Shown here piece by piece: positions 15,990-23,411 of a stretch of DNA of 23,411 nucleotides. The notes under the pieces are model-generated. The model ran no database searches. It was not told the DNA's origin and worked only from the letters and a program-made list of their open reading frames with translations. Made by a program: the position numbers and the translations under genes. How positions within the stretch are numbered: position 1 is the stretch's first letter; the number at the start of each line of letters is the position of its first letter. The DNA lies in NCBI GenBank assembly GCA_035627375.1, contig DASPLX010000032.1:1-23411 (forward strand), given 5' to 3'. The stretch comes from DASPLX01 sp035627375 (GTDB taxonomy: Bacteria; Pseudomonadota; Gammaproteobacteria; Burkholderiales; Burkholderiaceae_D).

Positions 15990-16886
15990 ATGAACAGCCT
16001 TTACCAATCCACCATCAAGTCCTTGCCGCTGCTCGGCCGCGGCAAGGTGCGCGACAACTACGCCGTCGGCGACGACAAGATCCTGATCGTGACGACCGAT
16101 CGCCTGTCGGCCTTCGACGTCGTCATGAACGAGCCGATTCCCGCCAAGGGCATGGTGCTCAACCAGATGACCGATTTCTGGTTCGAGAAGCTCGGCCACA
16201 TCGTGCCGAACCACCTGACCGGCGTCGCGCCGGAGAGCGTGGTCGCGGCGGACGAAGTGGAGCAAGTCCGGGGCCGCGCCGTGGTGGCCAAGCGCTTGAA
16301 GCCGATCCTGGTCGAAGCGGTCGTGCGCGGCTATATCATCGGGTCCGGATGGAAGGATTACCAAGCGAGCGGCGCGATCTGCGGCATCCAGCTGCCGCCG
16401 GGCCTGCGCCAGGCCGACAAGCTGCCGGCGCCGATCTTCACGCCGGCCGCCAAGGCCGACATCGGCGAACACGACGAAAACATCAGCTTCGCCGAGATGG
16501 AAAAGCGCATCGGCGGCGAACTGGCGGCCAAGATGCGCGACATCAGCATCCGGCTCTATCAAACCGCCGCCGACTATGCCGCGACCAAGGGCATCATCAT
16601 CGCCGACACGAAATTCGAGTTCGGCCTCGACGAGAACGGCGTGCTGCATCTGATGGATGAAGTGCTGACCGCCGATTCCTCGCGCTTCTGGCCCGCGGAT
16701 TCCTACGCGCCCGGCATGTCGCCGCCGTCGTTCGACAAGCAGTTCGTGCGCGATTATCTCGAAACCTTGAAGGATTGGAACAAGACCGCGCCGGCGCCGG
16801 CCTTGCCGGCCGACGTGATCGCCAGGACGCAGGCGAAATATCTCGAGGCGATCGAGCGCCTGACCGGGGAAAAGTTGAAAGTCTGA
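15990..16886 (+). CDS. purC: Phosphoribosylaminoimidazole-succinocarboxamide synthase (SAICAR synthetase)
   Basis: ATP-dependent joining of aspartate to CAIR in purine synthesis. 298 residues, the longer form of the enzyme (E. coli PurC is about 237). Motifs: G-R-G-K-V-R-D-N-Y (16-24), T-T-D-R-L-S-A-F-D-V (35-44), the K-R-L-K-P-I-L-V-E-A-V-V-R-G-Y-I-I-G-S-G-W-K segment (101-122, read in parts), D-T-K-F-E-F-G near 206-212, and D-E-V-L-T-A-D-S-S-R-F-W-P near 224-236. No ribosome binding site is obvious before ATG 15990. The purE start follows the stop codon after a single base. Confidence 0.98.
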   Translation: MNSLYQSTIKSLPLLGRGKVRDNYAVGDDKILIVTTDRLSAFDVVMNEPIPAKGMVLNQMTDFWFEKLGHIVPNHLTGVAPESVVAADEVEQVRGRAVVAKRLKPILVEAVVRGYIIGSGWKDYQASGAICGIQLPPGLRQADKLPAPIFTPAAKADIGEHDENISFAEMEKRIGGELAAKMRDISIRLYQTAADYAATKGIIIADTKFEFGLDENGVLHLMDEVLTADSSRFWPADSYAPGMSPPSFDKQFVRDYLETLKDWNKTAPAPALPADVIARTQAKYLEAIERLTGEKLKV

Positions 16887-16887
16887 G

Positions 16888-17388
16888 ATGAGCACACAAG
16901 CAGCCAAGCCGCTGGTCGGCGTCGTGATGGGTTCGTCGTCCGATTGGGACGTGATGCAGCATGCGGTCGCGCTGCTGAAGGAATTCGGCATCGAGCATGA
17001 AGCGCAAGTGATTTCCGCGCACCGCATGCCGGACGAGATGTTCGCCTATGCGGAAACCGCGCGCGAGCGCGGCCTGCGCGCCATCATCGCCGGCGCCGGC
17101 GGCGCGGCCCACTTGCCGGGCATGATCGCCGCCAAGACCATCGTGCCGGTGCTCGGCGTGCCGGTGCCGTCCAAGTACCTGCGCGGCGAGGATTCGCTGC
17201 TGTCCATCGTGCAGATGCCGAAGGGCATTCCGGTCGCGACCTTCGCGATCGGCGAAGCGGGCGCCGCCAATGCCGCGCTGACCGCGATCGCGACGCTGGC
17301 CGCGACCGACGATGCGCTCGCGGCCAAGCTGCAGGAATTCCGCGCCAAGCAAACCGCGGCCGCCAAGGCGATGGCCTTGCCCGCATAA
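16888..17388 (+). CDS. purE: N5-carboxyaminoimidazole ribonucleotide mutase (class I PurE)
   Basis: Moves the carboxylate of N5-CAIR (made by PurK) to give CAIR, the PurC substrate. 166 residues. The family marks are G-S-S-S-D-W-D (15-21), S-A-H45-R-M-P with the catalytic histidine, A-G-A-G-G-A-A-H-L-P-G-M, and V-P-V-L-G-V-P-V. Presence of purK next door indicates the class I bacterial route. The start is one base after the purC stop codon and within a GAGATGAG context; coupling is likely. A 10-bp tandem duplication covers its stop codon. Confidence 0.98.
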   Translation: MSTQAAKPLVGVVMGSSSDWDVMQHAVALLKEFGIEHEAQVISAHRMPDEMFAYAETARERGLRAIIAGAGGAAHLPGMIAAKTIVPVLGVPVPSKYLRGEDSLLSIVQMPKGIPVATFAIGEAGAANAALTAIATLAATDDALAAKLQEFRAKQTAAAKAMALPA

Positions 17389-17402
17389 GCAAGCATAAGC
17401 AA
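17383..17402 (+). repeat. 10-bp tandem duplication across the purE stop codon
   Basis: GCATAAGCAA occurs twice head to tail (17383-17392 and 17393-17402), followed by CACAGCAACACGAG with a further partial GCAA-CAC echo. The first copy contains the purE TAA stop. It is probably a replication-slippage product that lengthened the purE-purK spacer. Confidence 0.8.
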
Positions 17403-17424
17403 CACAGCAACACGAGCCGCAGTG

Positions 17425-18621
17425 ATGAGTAATTCGCAGCATCCTCCATTCAATCCGACCGCCGCGCCGCCGACCTGGCTCGGCGTGATGGGCGGCGGCC
17501 AGCTCGGCCGCATGTTCGCGCATGCCGCGCAAGCGATGGGTTACAAGGTCGCCGTGCTCGAGCCGGCGAAGGATTGTCCCGCCGGGCACGCGGCCGATCA
17601 TCTGCTGTCGGCCGATTACGCCGATGAAGCCGCCTTGGCGGAACTGGCCGAACAATGCGCCGCCGTCACGACCGAGTTCGAAAACGTGCCGGCGCAGAGC
17701 ATGAGTTTCCTGGCGGAGCGCGCCTTCGTCGCGCCGTCGGCGGCTTGCGTGTCGATCGCCCAGGACCGCATCGCCGAAAAACGCTTCTTCGTCGAATGCG
17801 CGCCGCAATCGGGCGTGCTGCCGGCACCGCACAAGATCATCGCCTCGAACCAAGACATCGATGCGATCCCGGACGATCTTTTGCCCGGCATCCTGAAAAC
17901 GGTGCGCATGGGGTATGACGGCAAGGGCCAGGTGCGCGTGAAGACGCGCGAGGATGTGCGGGTCGCCTTCGCCGCGATGGGCGGCGTGGCCTGCCTGCTC
18001 GAAAAGATGCTGCCGCTCGCCTATGAAATCTCGGTGCTGACCGCGCGCGGCGCCGACGGCCAGTCGGTCGTCTACCCGATCGCCGAGAACGTGCATCGCG
18101 ACGGCATCCTGTTCACGACCACCGTGCCGGGACCGAACGTGTCGGCGGCATGCGCGCGCCGGGCGCAGGATGCGGCCCGCGCCATCGTCGCCCAGCTCGG
18201 CTATGTCGGCGTGCTGTGCATCGAATTCTTCGTCTTGCAGGACGGCTCGCTGGTCGTCAACGAGATGGCGCCGCGTCCGCACAACAGCGGCCACTACACG
18301 ATCGATGCTTGCGTGACGAGCCAGTTCGCGCAGCAGGTGCGCGCGATGGCGCGCCTGCCGCTCGGCGACGTGCGCCAGCATTCGCCGGCCGTGATGCTCA
18401 ACATCCTCGGCGATATCTGGTTCGACGGCGATGGCGACGCCGCACGCGAGCCTGCCTGGGACCGGGTGCTGGCCCTGCCCGGCGCCTATCTGCACCTGTA
18501 CGGCAAGGACGACCCGCGCCGCGGCCGCAAGATGGGACACGTGACCTTCGTCGCACCCACGCTGGCCGAGGCGCAGGAAAGCTTGCGCGCCGCCTGCGCC
18601 ATCCTGAACATCGCGTTGTAA
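17425..18621 (+). CDS. purK: 5-(carboxyamino)imidazole ribonucleotide synthase
   Basis: ATP-grasp enzyme that carboxylates AIR with bicarbonate and ATP to N5-CAIR for PurE. 398 residues. The N-terminal nucleotide fold carries G-V-M-G-G-G-Q-L-G-R-M near 20-30, with D-C-P-A-G-H-A-A-D-H and T-T-E-F-E-N-V-P downstream. The ATP-grasp part has Q-D-R, K-T-V-R-M-G-Y-D-G-K-G-Q, and E-M-A-P-R-P-H-N-S-G-H-Y. There is a short Pro-rich N-terminal tail before the fold. The ATG at 17425 is used; a GTG immediately before it (17422) is also in frame. The binding site is weak. Part of purC-purE-purK; tsaC starts five bases after the stop codon. Confidence 0.97.
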   Translation: MSNSQHPPFNPTAAPPTWLGVMGGGQLGRMFAHAAQAMGYKVAVLEPAKDCPAGHAADHLLSADYADEAALAELAEQCAAVTTEFENVPAQSMSFLAERAFVAPSAACVSIAQDRIAEKRFFVECAPQSGVLPAPHKIIASNQDIDAIPDDLLPGILKTVRMGYDGKGQVRVKTREDVRVAFAAMGGVACLLEKMLPLAYEISVLTARGADGQSVVYPIAENVHRDGILFTTTVPGPNVSAACARRAQDAARAIVAQLGYVGVLCIEFFVLQDGSLVVNEMAPRPHNSGHYTIDACVTSQFAQQVRAMARLPLGDVRQHSPAVMLNILGDIWFDGDGDAAREPAWDRVLALPGAYLHLYGKDDPRRGRKMGHVTFVAPTLAEAQESLRAACAILNIAL

Positions 18622-18626
18622 GCATC

Positions 18627-19661
18627 ATGAACGATCGGGACTTCGATTCCGCGGCCATCGACGCCGCCGCGCGCCGGCTGGAGCAGGGCGAACTGGTCGC
18701 CTTTCCGACCGAGACCGTCTATGGCCTCGGCGCCGACGCAGAGAATCCGGCCGCCGTCGCGAAGATCTATGCGGCCAAGGGGCGGCCCTCGAATCATCCG
18801 GTCATCGTTCATCTTTCCCCGGAAGCCGAGCTGGGCTATTGGGCCGTGTCTATCCCGTTCGAAGCCCATAAGCTGATCAAGGCATTCTGGCCGGGGCCGC
18901 TCACCCTCATCCTGAAACGCGCGCCGCATATTCCGGCCGCCGTTTCCGGCGGGCAGGACTCCATCGGCTTGCGCTGTCCCTCGCACCCGGTGGCCCAGGC
19001 CTTGTTGCGGACCTTCAAGCAAGGCCGGGGCGGCGTGGCGGCACCGTCGGCCAATCGTTTCGGCCATGTCAGCCCGACCACCGCGCAGCATGTCCGCGAC
19101 GAATTCGGCAGCGGCCCGGACAGTCCGGTTCCTTGCATCCTGGAAGGCGGGCAAAGCGAGGTCGGCATCGAGTCGACCATCCTCGATTTGTCGCGCATGG
19201 CGACCCACGGCCCGGTCTTGCTGCGGCCGGGGCGCGTCAGCGCCATGCAGATCGCCGCCGCGATCGGGATCGCTCCACGGATGCCGGATGACGCCGCGCC
19301 GCGCGCTTCCGGCACGCTCGAAGCGCATTACGCGCCCAGCGCACCGGTCGCGCTAGTCGAGCCCGATGCCTTCGAGAAAACGGTGCGCCGGCTGATCGAT
19401 GCCGGCAAGCGCGTCGCCCTCATGCGCCGGCCGGGCGGCGATATTCCCGGAGTCGCGGCCCGATGCATCCTGCCGGATGACGCCGATGGCTACGCCCACG
19501 GTTTGTATGCGGCATTGCGGACGATGGATGCCGCGCATCCCGACATCATCCTGGTCGAACAGACCCCGCAGGATGGCGCATGGCAAGGCGTCAACGACCG
19601 CCTGCGCCGCGCGGCCCATGATTCCCTGGGCATCCTCGCGCGCCTGCTGGGAGCGGGCTGA
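18627..19661 (+). CDS. tsaC: L-threonylcarbamoyladenylate synthase, Sua5 type (YrdC plus Sua5 domains)
   Basis: Makes threonylcarbamoyl-AMP from threonine, bicarbonate and ATP for the t6A modification of tRNAs decoding ANN codons. 344 residues, the two-domain Sua5 form rather than the short TsaC. The YrdC domain (about 10-205) has F-P-T-E-T-V-Y-G-L-G (26-35), K-I-Y-A-A-K-G-R-P, W-P-G-P-L-T-L-I-L, S-I-G-L-R-C-P and P-S-A-N-R-F-G-H-V-S-P-T. The linker A-S-G-T-L-E-A-H-Y-A-P leads to a C-terminal Sua5 domain. ATG 18627 lies five bases after the purK stop and fits the conserved N-terminus; the frame is open upstream only as a shadow of purK. Probably expressed with the pur genes. Confidence 0.96.
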   Translation: MNDRDFDSAAIDAAARRLEQGELVAFPTETVYGLGADAENPAAVAKIYAAKGRPSNHPVIVHLSPEAELGYWAVSIPFEAHKLIKAFWPGPLTLILKRAPHIPAAVSGGQDSIGLRCPSHPVAQALLRTFKQGRGGVAAPSANRFGHVSPTTAQHVRDEFGSGPDSPVPCILEGGQSEVGIESTILDLSRMATHGPVLLRPGRVSAMQIAAAIGIAPRMPDDAAPRASGTLEAHYAPSAPVALVEPDAFEKTVRRLIDAGKRVALMRRPGGDIPGVAARCILPDDADGYAHGLYAALRTMDAAHPDIILVEQTPQDGAWQGVNDRLRRAAHDSLGILARLLGAG

Positions 19662-19866
19662 ACCGCTTGATCCGGCCGCTGCTTCGACGGTCGCTTCGTT
19701 CCTTGCTCCACATAATGTTCCATTGATCGCGGGGATGATTCTCCCGCCCGCGCCGCGAATCGCTTGCCCGGCGAGGAACTTGCGCGCCCGTCGCTCCACC
19801 AACGAATAGGGGATGGGCAGGCAAACCGGCGCGGCGGCGGATCGCGCGTTGCATCGTGGAGGAATC

Positions 19867-20604
19867 ATGCGTTTCCAGGATCGGGTGGCGATAGTGACCG
19901 GCGGCGCCGGCGGCATCGGTCTGGCGACGGCGCGCCGGCTGGCGCGCGAGGGCGCGCGCATCGCATTGGCCGACATCGATGCCGCCGAGCTCGATGCCGC
20001 GGCCGCGCGCTTGAAAGCGGAAGGATGCGGCGACGTGTTGCCGAGCGTGTGCGATGTCGCGCGGGAAGAACAGGTGCGGGCGGTGGTCGATCAGGCCTGC
20101 GATCGTTTCGGCGGGCTCGATATCGTCGTCAACAACGCCGGCCTCATGATTTTCAAGCCGCTCGCCGAATCGACGGGCGAGGAGTGGAAGCGCGTGCTCG
20201 ACGTCGATCTGCTCGGCGCCTTCTATTTCATCAAGCATGCCTTGCTGCGCATGCGAACGGGCGGAACCATCGTCAACGTTTCCAGCATCCACGCGCTGAA
20301 TACGTCGCCGCTGGTCGCGTCCTATGCGGCGGCCAAGGCGGGCTTGCTGTCGCTGACGCGCAGCGCGGCGATCGAGGGCAAGCCCAAAGGCATACGCGTC
20401 AACGCCGTGCTGCCCGGCGCGATCGATACGCCGATGCTATGGGAAAACCCGAACGTCAAATCCGGGGCGGAGCGGATCGACCCGGCCGACGTCGGCAGTC
20501 CAGAGGATGTCGCGGCGGCGATCGCTTTCCTTGCCTCCGACGATGCGGCATTCGTTCAGGGGGCGGCCATACTGGTCGACGGCGGGCGCTTGAGCAAATT
20601 GTGA
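19867..20604 (+). CDS. Short-chain dehydrogenase/reductase (SDR), substrate unknown
   Basis: A classical SDR oxidoreductase of 245 residues. Visible are the cofactor motif T11-G-G-A-G-G-I-G18, an acidic D36-I-D38 after the second strand that favours NAD(H), and N89-N-A-G92. The catalytic S140, Y153-x-x-x-K157 and a final helix after V-D-G-G complete the fold. Similarity to 3-oxoacyl-ACP reductase-like or sugar/alcohol dehydrogenases is general; no substrate can be named. The start at ATG 19867 has GGAGG four bases ahead, an excellent binding site; a longer frame upstream lacks one. It stands alone between tsaC and the hydrolase-OmpW pair. Confidence 0.93.
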   Translation: MRFQDRVAIVTGGAGGIGLATARRLAREGARIALADIDAAELDAAAARLKAEGCGDVLPSVCDVAREEQVRAVVDQACDRFGGLDIVVNNAGLMIFKPLAESTGEEWKRVLDVDLLGAFYFIKHALLRMRTGGTIVNVSSIHALNTSPLVASYAAAKAGLLSLTRSAAIEGKPKGIRVNAVLPGAIDTPMLWENPNVKSGAERIDPADVGSPEDVAAAIAFLASDDAAFVQGAAILVDGGRLSKL

Positions 20605-20852
20605 TCGGATGGCGCGCGCTATTACCGACGCAAAAGTCAGTAACTGCATAAAAAATAGGCGGATCCAGCCGCTAATCTGACCGTTTCCGATATGCAAGCG
20701 CAGCAATGCAAGCTTGCAAGATTGATTTAGAGCAACACCTCTAAATTCTTGCGAAACATCAATTCCCTCCATTCCAAGTCAATGACATACTTGTCGGCAA
20801 TGAACGGCACGTCCGTTCTTTTTTTATAGTCAAAAGACTCAGGGGAGACACA
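20605..20852. other. Intergenic region with short repeats and hairpins upstream of the hydrolase gene
   Basis: The 248-bp gap is AT-richer than the genes. It holds three TGCAAG copies (20693, 20707, 20715), the last two forming the palindrome TGCAAGCTTGCA (20707-20718). A perfect 8-bp hairpin ATTTAGAG/CTCTAAAT follows (20725-20732 and 20739-20746, loop CAACAC), then the terminator-like hairpin at 20802-20825. No good -35/-10 pair is evident. The repeat cluster could be an operator. Confidence 0.5.
20802..20825 (+). terminator. Terminator-like hairpin just upstream of the hydrolase gene
   Basis: The stem GAACGG/CCGTTC (loop CACGT) is followed immediately by seven T (20819-20825) and lies only 27 bases before the hydrolase start codon. 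It may end transcription coming from the SDR gene. If the hydrolase promoter lies further upstream, it would act as an attenuator. Confidence 0.6.
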
Positions 20853-22379
20853 ATGCGTTATTTGAATATGGCGCCGATCGTGCTTGCGGCCGCAGTGGTC
20901 GCAGGTTGCGGCGGCGGCAGCGCCGGACCCACGATCGACAATTCGATGGCGCGCGGTTCGCTCATCGCCAATCCGCCCATCCTGGTGCCGATTCCTCAGG
21001 CGGACGGCCAGGCCGTCACCAAGCTCGAGCCCGCCGTTTTCGCCGCCTCGCTCGAGGCGGCCAGTCCCGGTTCGACGCTGGTGACCGGCACGCCGAAGTG
21101 CGCCATCACGACCTATTACATGAAATATGCCACCGTCGGCGGCGCCGGCGAGCCGACCGACGCCACCGGCGCGATCATGGTGCCGTCCGGCAGCGATCCC
21201 GCCTGCTCGGGCTCGCGCCCGGTGCTGCTCTATGCGCACGGCACGGTGACCGAGAAGAACTTCAACATGGCCAACCTGCGCGAATCGGAAGCATCGCGCG
21301 TGGCCGCCATGTACGCGGCGCAAGGCTTCATCGTCGTTGCGCCGAACTATGCCGGTTATGACGTTTCGTCGTTGACCTATCATCCCTACCTGAACGCCGA
21401 ACAGCAAGCCAACGACATGATCGACGGCCTGCGCGCGGCGCGCAAGGCGTTCGCTTCGATCGGCGCCCAGGATTCCGGCAAGCTGTTCATCGCCGGTTAT
21501 TCGCAGGGCGGCCACGTCGCGATGGCGACGCAGCGCGCGATGCAGACCAACCATGCGACCGAGTTCAAGGTGACGGCGCTGGCCGGCATGTCGGGCCCCT
21601 ACGCCATGACGCTGCTGGGAGACTCGATCATGGGAGGCACCCCCAACCTGGGCGGCACCTTCTTCCTGCCGCTGATCGCCACCAGCTATCAGAAGTCCTA
21701 CGGCGGCATCTACGGTTCGACGAGCGACATCTACGAGAGCCTGTACGCGAGCGAAATCGAATCGCTACTGCCGACGACCTCGACGGCGTCCGCCCTGGTC
21801 GCGGCCGGCAAGCTGCCGCAGGTGGCCTTGTTCGCCTCCAACTCGCTGCCGGGCCCGTCCTCGCCGCAATTCGCGTTCGGATTCGGCACCGGCAACCTGA
21901 TCAAGACCAGCTTCCGCAACGCCTACCTGGCCGATCTGGCGCAAAACCCCTGCAACACCGCAGCCGGCGCCGTCGTGTCCTGCACGCCTGCATCGCCGAT
22001 GCGCAAGGCGATCTTGAAAAACGACTTGCGCAACTATGTTCCGACCGTGCCGGTGTTCCTGTGCGGCGGCAATGCCGATCCGACGGTGTTCTATCCGAGC
22101 ACGCTGGCCACGCAGGCCTACTTCCTGTCCAAGGGCCTGCCGGCAGCCGCCGTCACGGTGCTGGACGTCGACAGCGCGCCGACCGGAGCCACGGACCCGT
22201 TCGCGGCGGCCAAGGTCGGTTTCAGCCAGGCGAAGGCAAAAGCCGTCAGCGCATCGATTGCCGCGGGTGTCGACCCGGCCATCGGTGTCGCCAGCGCTTA
22301 TCACGGTACGCTCGTTCCGCCGTTCTGCAAGGCCGCGGCGCGCGGTTTCTTCCAGAGCATTCTGGCGCAAGCTCAATAA
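20853..22379 (+). CDS. Lipoprotein alpha/beta-hydrolase (secretory-lipase-like)
   Basis: A 508-residue exported hydrolase. The N-terminus has a signal peptide with lipobox V-V-A-G-C19, so the mature protein should be a lipoprotein with a Gly/Ser-rich tether. The hydrolase core shows L-Y-A-H129-G-T, the nucleophile elbow G-Y-S217-Q-G-G, an acid D409 in G-G-N-A-D-P-T, and H484 in S-A-Y-H-G-T as the likely triad. Several cysteines (83, 118, 367, 377, 404, 492) suggest disulfides, fitting a periplasmic or surface location. It resembles secretory lipases and esterases; the substrate is unknown. ATG 20853 has GGGGAG five bases ahead. The OmpW-like gene follows after 15 bases. Confidence 0.9.
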   Translation: MRYLNMAPIVLAAAVVAGCGGGSAGPTIDNSMARGSLIANPPILVPIPQADGQAVTKLEPAVFAASLEAASPGSTLVTGTPKCAITTYYMKYATVGGAGEPTDATGAIMVPSGSDPACSGSRPVLLYAHGTVTEKNFNMANLRESEASRVAAMYAAQGFIVVAPNYAGYDVSSLTYHPYLNAEQQANDMIDGLRAARKAFASIGAQDSGKLFIAGYSQGGHVAMATQRAMQTNHATEFKVTALAGMSGPYAMTLLGDSIMGGTPNLGGTFFLPLIATSYQKSYGGIYGSTSDIYESLYASEIESLLPTTSTASALVAAGKLPQVALFASNSLPGPSSPQFAFGFGTGNLIKTSFRNAYLADLAQNPCNTAAGAVVSCTPASPMRKAILKNDLRNYVPTVPVFLCGGNADPTVFYPSTLATQAYFLSKGLPAAAVTVLDVDSAPTGATDPFAAAKVGFSQAKAKAVSASIAAGVDPAIGVASAYHGTLVPPFCKAAARGFFQSILAQAQ

Positions 22380-22394
22380 GACGGGGACGACAAC

Positions 22395-23078
22395 ATGAAA
22401 AAAATGACTCGATTCGCTATTTGCGCCGCGCTCGCCGCATTGGGCACCGCTTCGGCTTCCGCGTTCGCGCAGGAACAGAATGCGGTCCGCCTCGGCCTGG
22501 CTAACCTGACGATCCACTCGCGCGCGCCGGACCTGACCAGCAACGGCCCGGCCTTCCTGACGCCGCCGGCTTCGCTGACGGTCGACAATGCGCAGACGCT
22601 GTTTTTCGGCTATGTGCGCCGTATCAACGAGAAGCTGGACGTGGAACTCGCGGCCGGCATTCCGCCCGCGCACAAGGTGTACGGCACAGGAGGCCTGGCG
22701 CCGTACGGCATGATCTCGCGCGTGAAGCAGGCCGGTCCCGCCGTTTTCCTGAACTACAAGTTCGGCACGGATCAGGACAAGTTGCGGCCGTTCTTCGGCG
22801 TCGGCTTGAACTACACCAAGTTCTTCGACGGCCGTTCGACCGATTCGAACAATCTGGCCGCCGGCGGCCCGACCAAGATCCGCCTGACCGATTCGGTCGG
22901 TCCCGCGCTGCAAGCCGGCCTCAGCTATCGCTTCGATCAGCGCTGGTCCGTCAACGGTGCGATCATCGTGGCCGACGTGCAGTCCGACATGACCGCGACG
23001 ACCGGCAGCATCGAACGCAAGACGCATATCGACTTCCGTCCGATCGTCTACACGGTCTGCATCGGCTATCACTTCTGA
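22395..23078 (+). CDS. ompW: OmpW-family outer-membrane beta-barrel protein
   Basis: A 227-residue outer-membrane protein with signal peptide (cleavage probably after A-F-A25) and an eight-strand barrel pattern of alternating aromatic and polar residues. The OmpW blocks are N-A-Q-T-L-F-F-G-Y near 65-73, L-D-V-E-L-A-A-G-I-P-P-A-H-K-V near 81-95, R-P-F-F-G-V-G-L-N-Y-T near 130-140, and the C-terminal G-Y-H-F with the terminal Phe needed for assembly. OmpW proteins form a narrow hydrophobic channel for small apolar compounds. It lies 15 bases after the lipoprotein hydrolase gene and ahead of a strong terminator, so the two form an operon. Confidence 0.93.
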   Translation: MKKMTRFAICAALAALGTASASAFAQEQNAVRLGLANLTIHSRAPDLTSNGPAFLTPPASLTVDNAQTLFFGYVRRINEKLDVELAAGIPPAHKVYGTGGLAPYGMISRVKQAGPAVFLNYKFGTDQDKLRPFFGVGLNYTKFFDGRSTDSNNLAAGGPTKIRLTDSVGPALQAGLSYRFDQRWSVNGAIIVADVQSDMTATTGSIERKTHIDFRPIVYTVCIGYHF

Positions 23079-23093
23079 AAACCGGGCATCGAT

Positions 23094-23126
23094 AAAAAAA
23101 CGGCTGCGCGAGCAGCCGTTTTTTTT
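23094..23126. terminator. Bidirectional intrinsic terminator between ompW and gcdH
   Basis: The stem CGGCTGC/GCAGCCG (23101-23107 and 23112-23118) with loop GCGA is flanked by seven A on the left and eight T on the right. It therefore serves both the plus-strand ompW transcript and the minus-strand dehydrogenase transcript; both stop codons lie within 20 bases. Confidence 0.93.
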
Positions 23127-23143
23127 GCCTGGCGAAAGCCGGA

Positions 23144-23411
23144 TCACTCGAAGGCGGCGATGCCGGTCTGGGCGCGGCCGAGGATCAGGGCATGGATATC
23201 GTGCGTGCCTTCATAGGTGTTCACCACTTCCAGGTTCACCATGTGCCGGATCACCGGGAACTCATCCGATATGCCGTTGCCGCCCAGCATGTCGCGCGCC
23301 ACCCGCGCGATCTCCAGCGCCTTGCCGCACGAATTGCGCTTCATGATCGACGTGATCTCCACCGCCGCCGTGCCCTCGTCCTTCATCCGTCCCAGCCGCA
23401 GGCAACCCTGC
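23144..23411 (-). CDS. gcdH: Glutaryl-CoA dehydrogenase, C-terminal part (runs off the window)
   Basis: FAD-dependent oxidation and decarboxylation of glutaryl-CoA to crotonyl-CoA in lysine/tryptophan and glutarate breakdown. Only the last 88 or so codons are visible; the frame continues past 23411, reading Q-G-C-L-R-L-G-R-M-K-D-E-G at the edge. The C-terminal helices of an acyl-CoA dehydrogenase are clear: M-L-G-G-N-G-I-S-D-E-F, V-N-L-E-V-V-N-T-Y-E-G-T-H-D-I-H-A-L-I-L-G-R, where the Glu in Y-E-G-T is the catalytic base. The E-G-T-H-D-I-H-A-L-I-L-G wording is characteristic of glutaryl-CoA dehydrogenases. Confidence 0.93.
   Translation of the reverse strand, partial: QGCLRLGRMKDEGTAAVEITSIMKRNSCGKALEIARVARDMLGGNGISDEFPVIRHMVNLEVVNTYEGTHDIHALILGRAQTGIAAFE

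Noticed and set aside
16597..18540. Minus-strand frame of 647 codons opposite purC-purE-purK
   Set aside because: It crosses three conserved genes and is His/Arg-rich with no motif; an artefact of high GC.
19662..19866. Possible small gene or promoter in the gap between tsaC and the SDR gene
   Set aside because: Only short shadow frames and an isolated CATAAT (19711-19716) without a -35 are present; nothing can be supported apart from the SDR ribosome binding site.

Overview
The window is a chromosomal segment of a high-GC betaproteobacterium, most likely Burkholderiales and probably Oxalobacteraceae. That placement rests on family resemblance, codon and base composition, and gene order: pgk-pyk-fba-purC-purE-purK-tsaC in one run, and ilvE followed by a small CHCC zinc-finger gene. 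No rRNA, tRNA or CRISPR array is visible.

Layout. The left edge (1-132) looks like the end of an insertion sequence, perhaps ISL3-type, abutting the A8/T8 tract of the terminator of a type IV pilin gene. The pilin gene (minus strand) has a canonical sigma-54 promoter. Upstream of it on the same strand are a membrane GT-C glycosyltransferase and moaC, which overlap by 4 bp. A BepA-type M48 protease (plus) converges on a minus-strand group: NTF2-like protein, YheT-type hydrolase and a conserved protein of unknown function. Divergent from that group is a 791-residue fusion of an O-antigen-ligase-like membrane domain with a GT9 (heptosyltransferase-like) domain. It faces the ilvE-zinc finger pair. 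Divergent from ilvE is azlCD, a branched-chain amino acid exporter.

Between azlD and pgk lies a 164-bp, AT-richer, almost fully palindromic element that resembles a MITE or other dispersed palindromic repeat. Then follow pgk, pyk and fba (lower glycolysis and gluconeogenesis), purC, purE and purK (purine synthesis) and a full-length Sua5-type tsaC (tRNA t6A). A two-tier stem-loop sits directly before purC. The right part holds an SDR oxidoreductase, a regulatory-looking gap with repeats and a terminator-like hairpin, a lipoprotein alpha/beta hydrolase plus OmpW-like porin pair, a bidirectional terminator, and the 3' end of a glutaryl-CoA dehydrogenase gene (minus) running off the right edge.

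Most of the window is housekeeping. The parts most worth following up are the ligase-GT9 fusion, the long palindromic element, the GT-C enzyme next to pilA (candidate pilin glycosylation), the structured purC leader, and the hydrolase-OmpW pair. No wholly new system is evident. All functional calls come from reading motifs; no database search was run.
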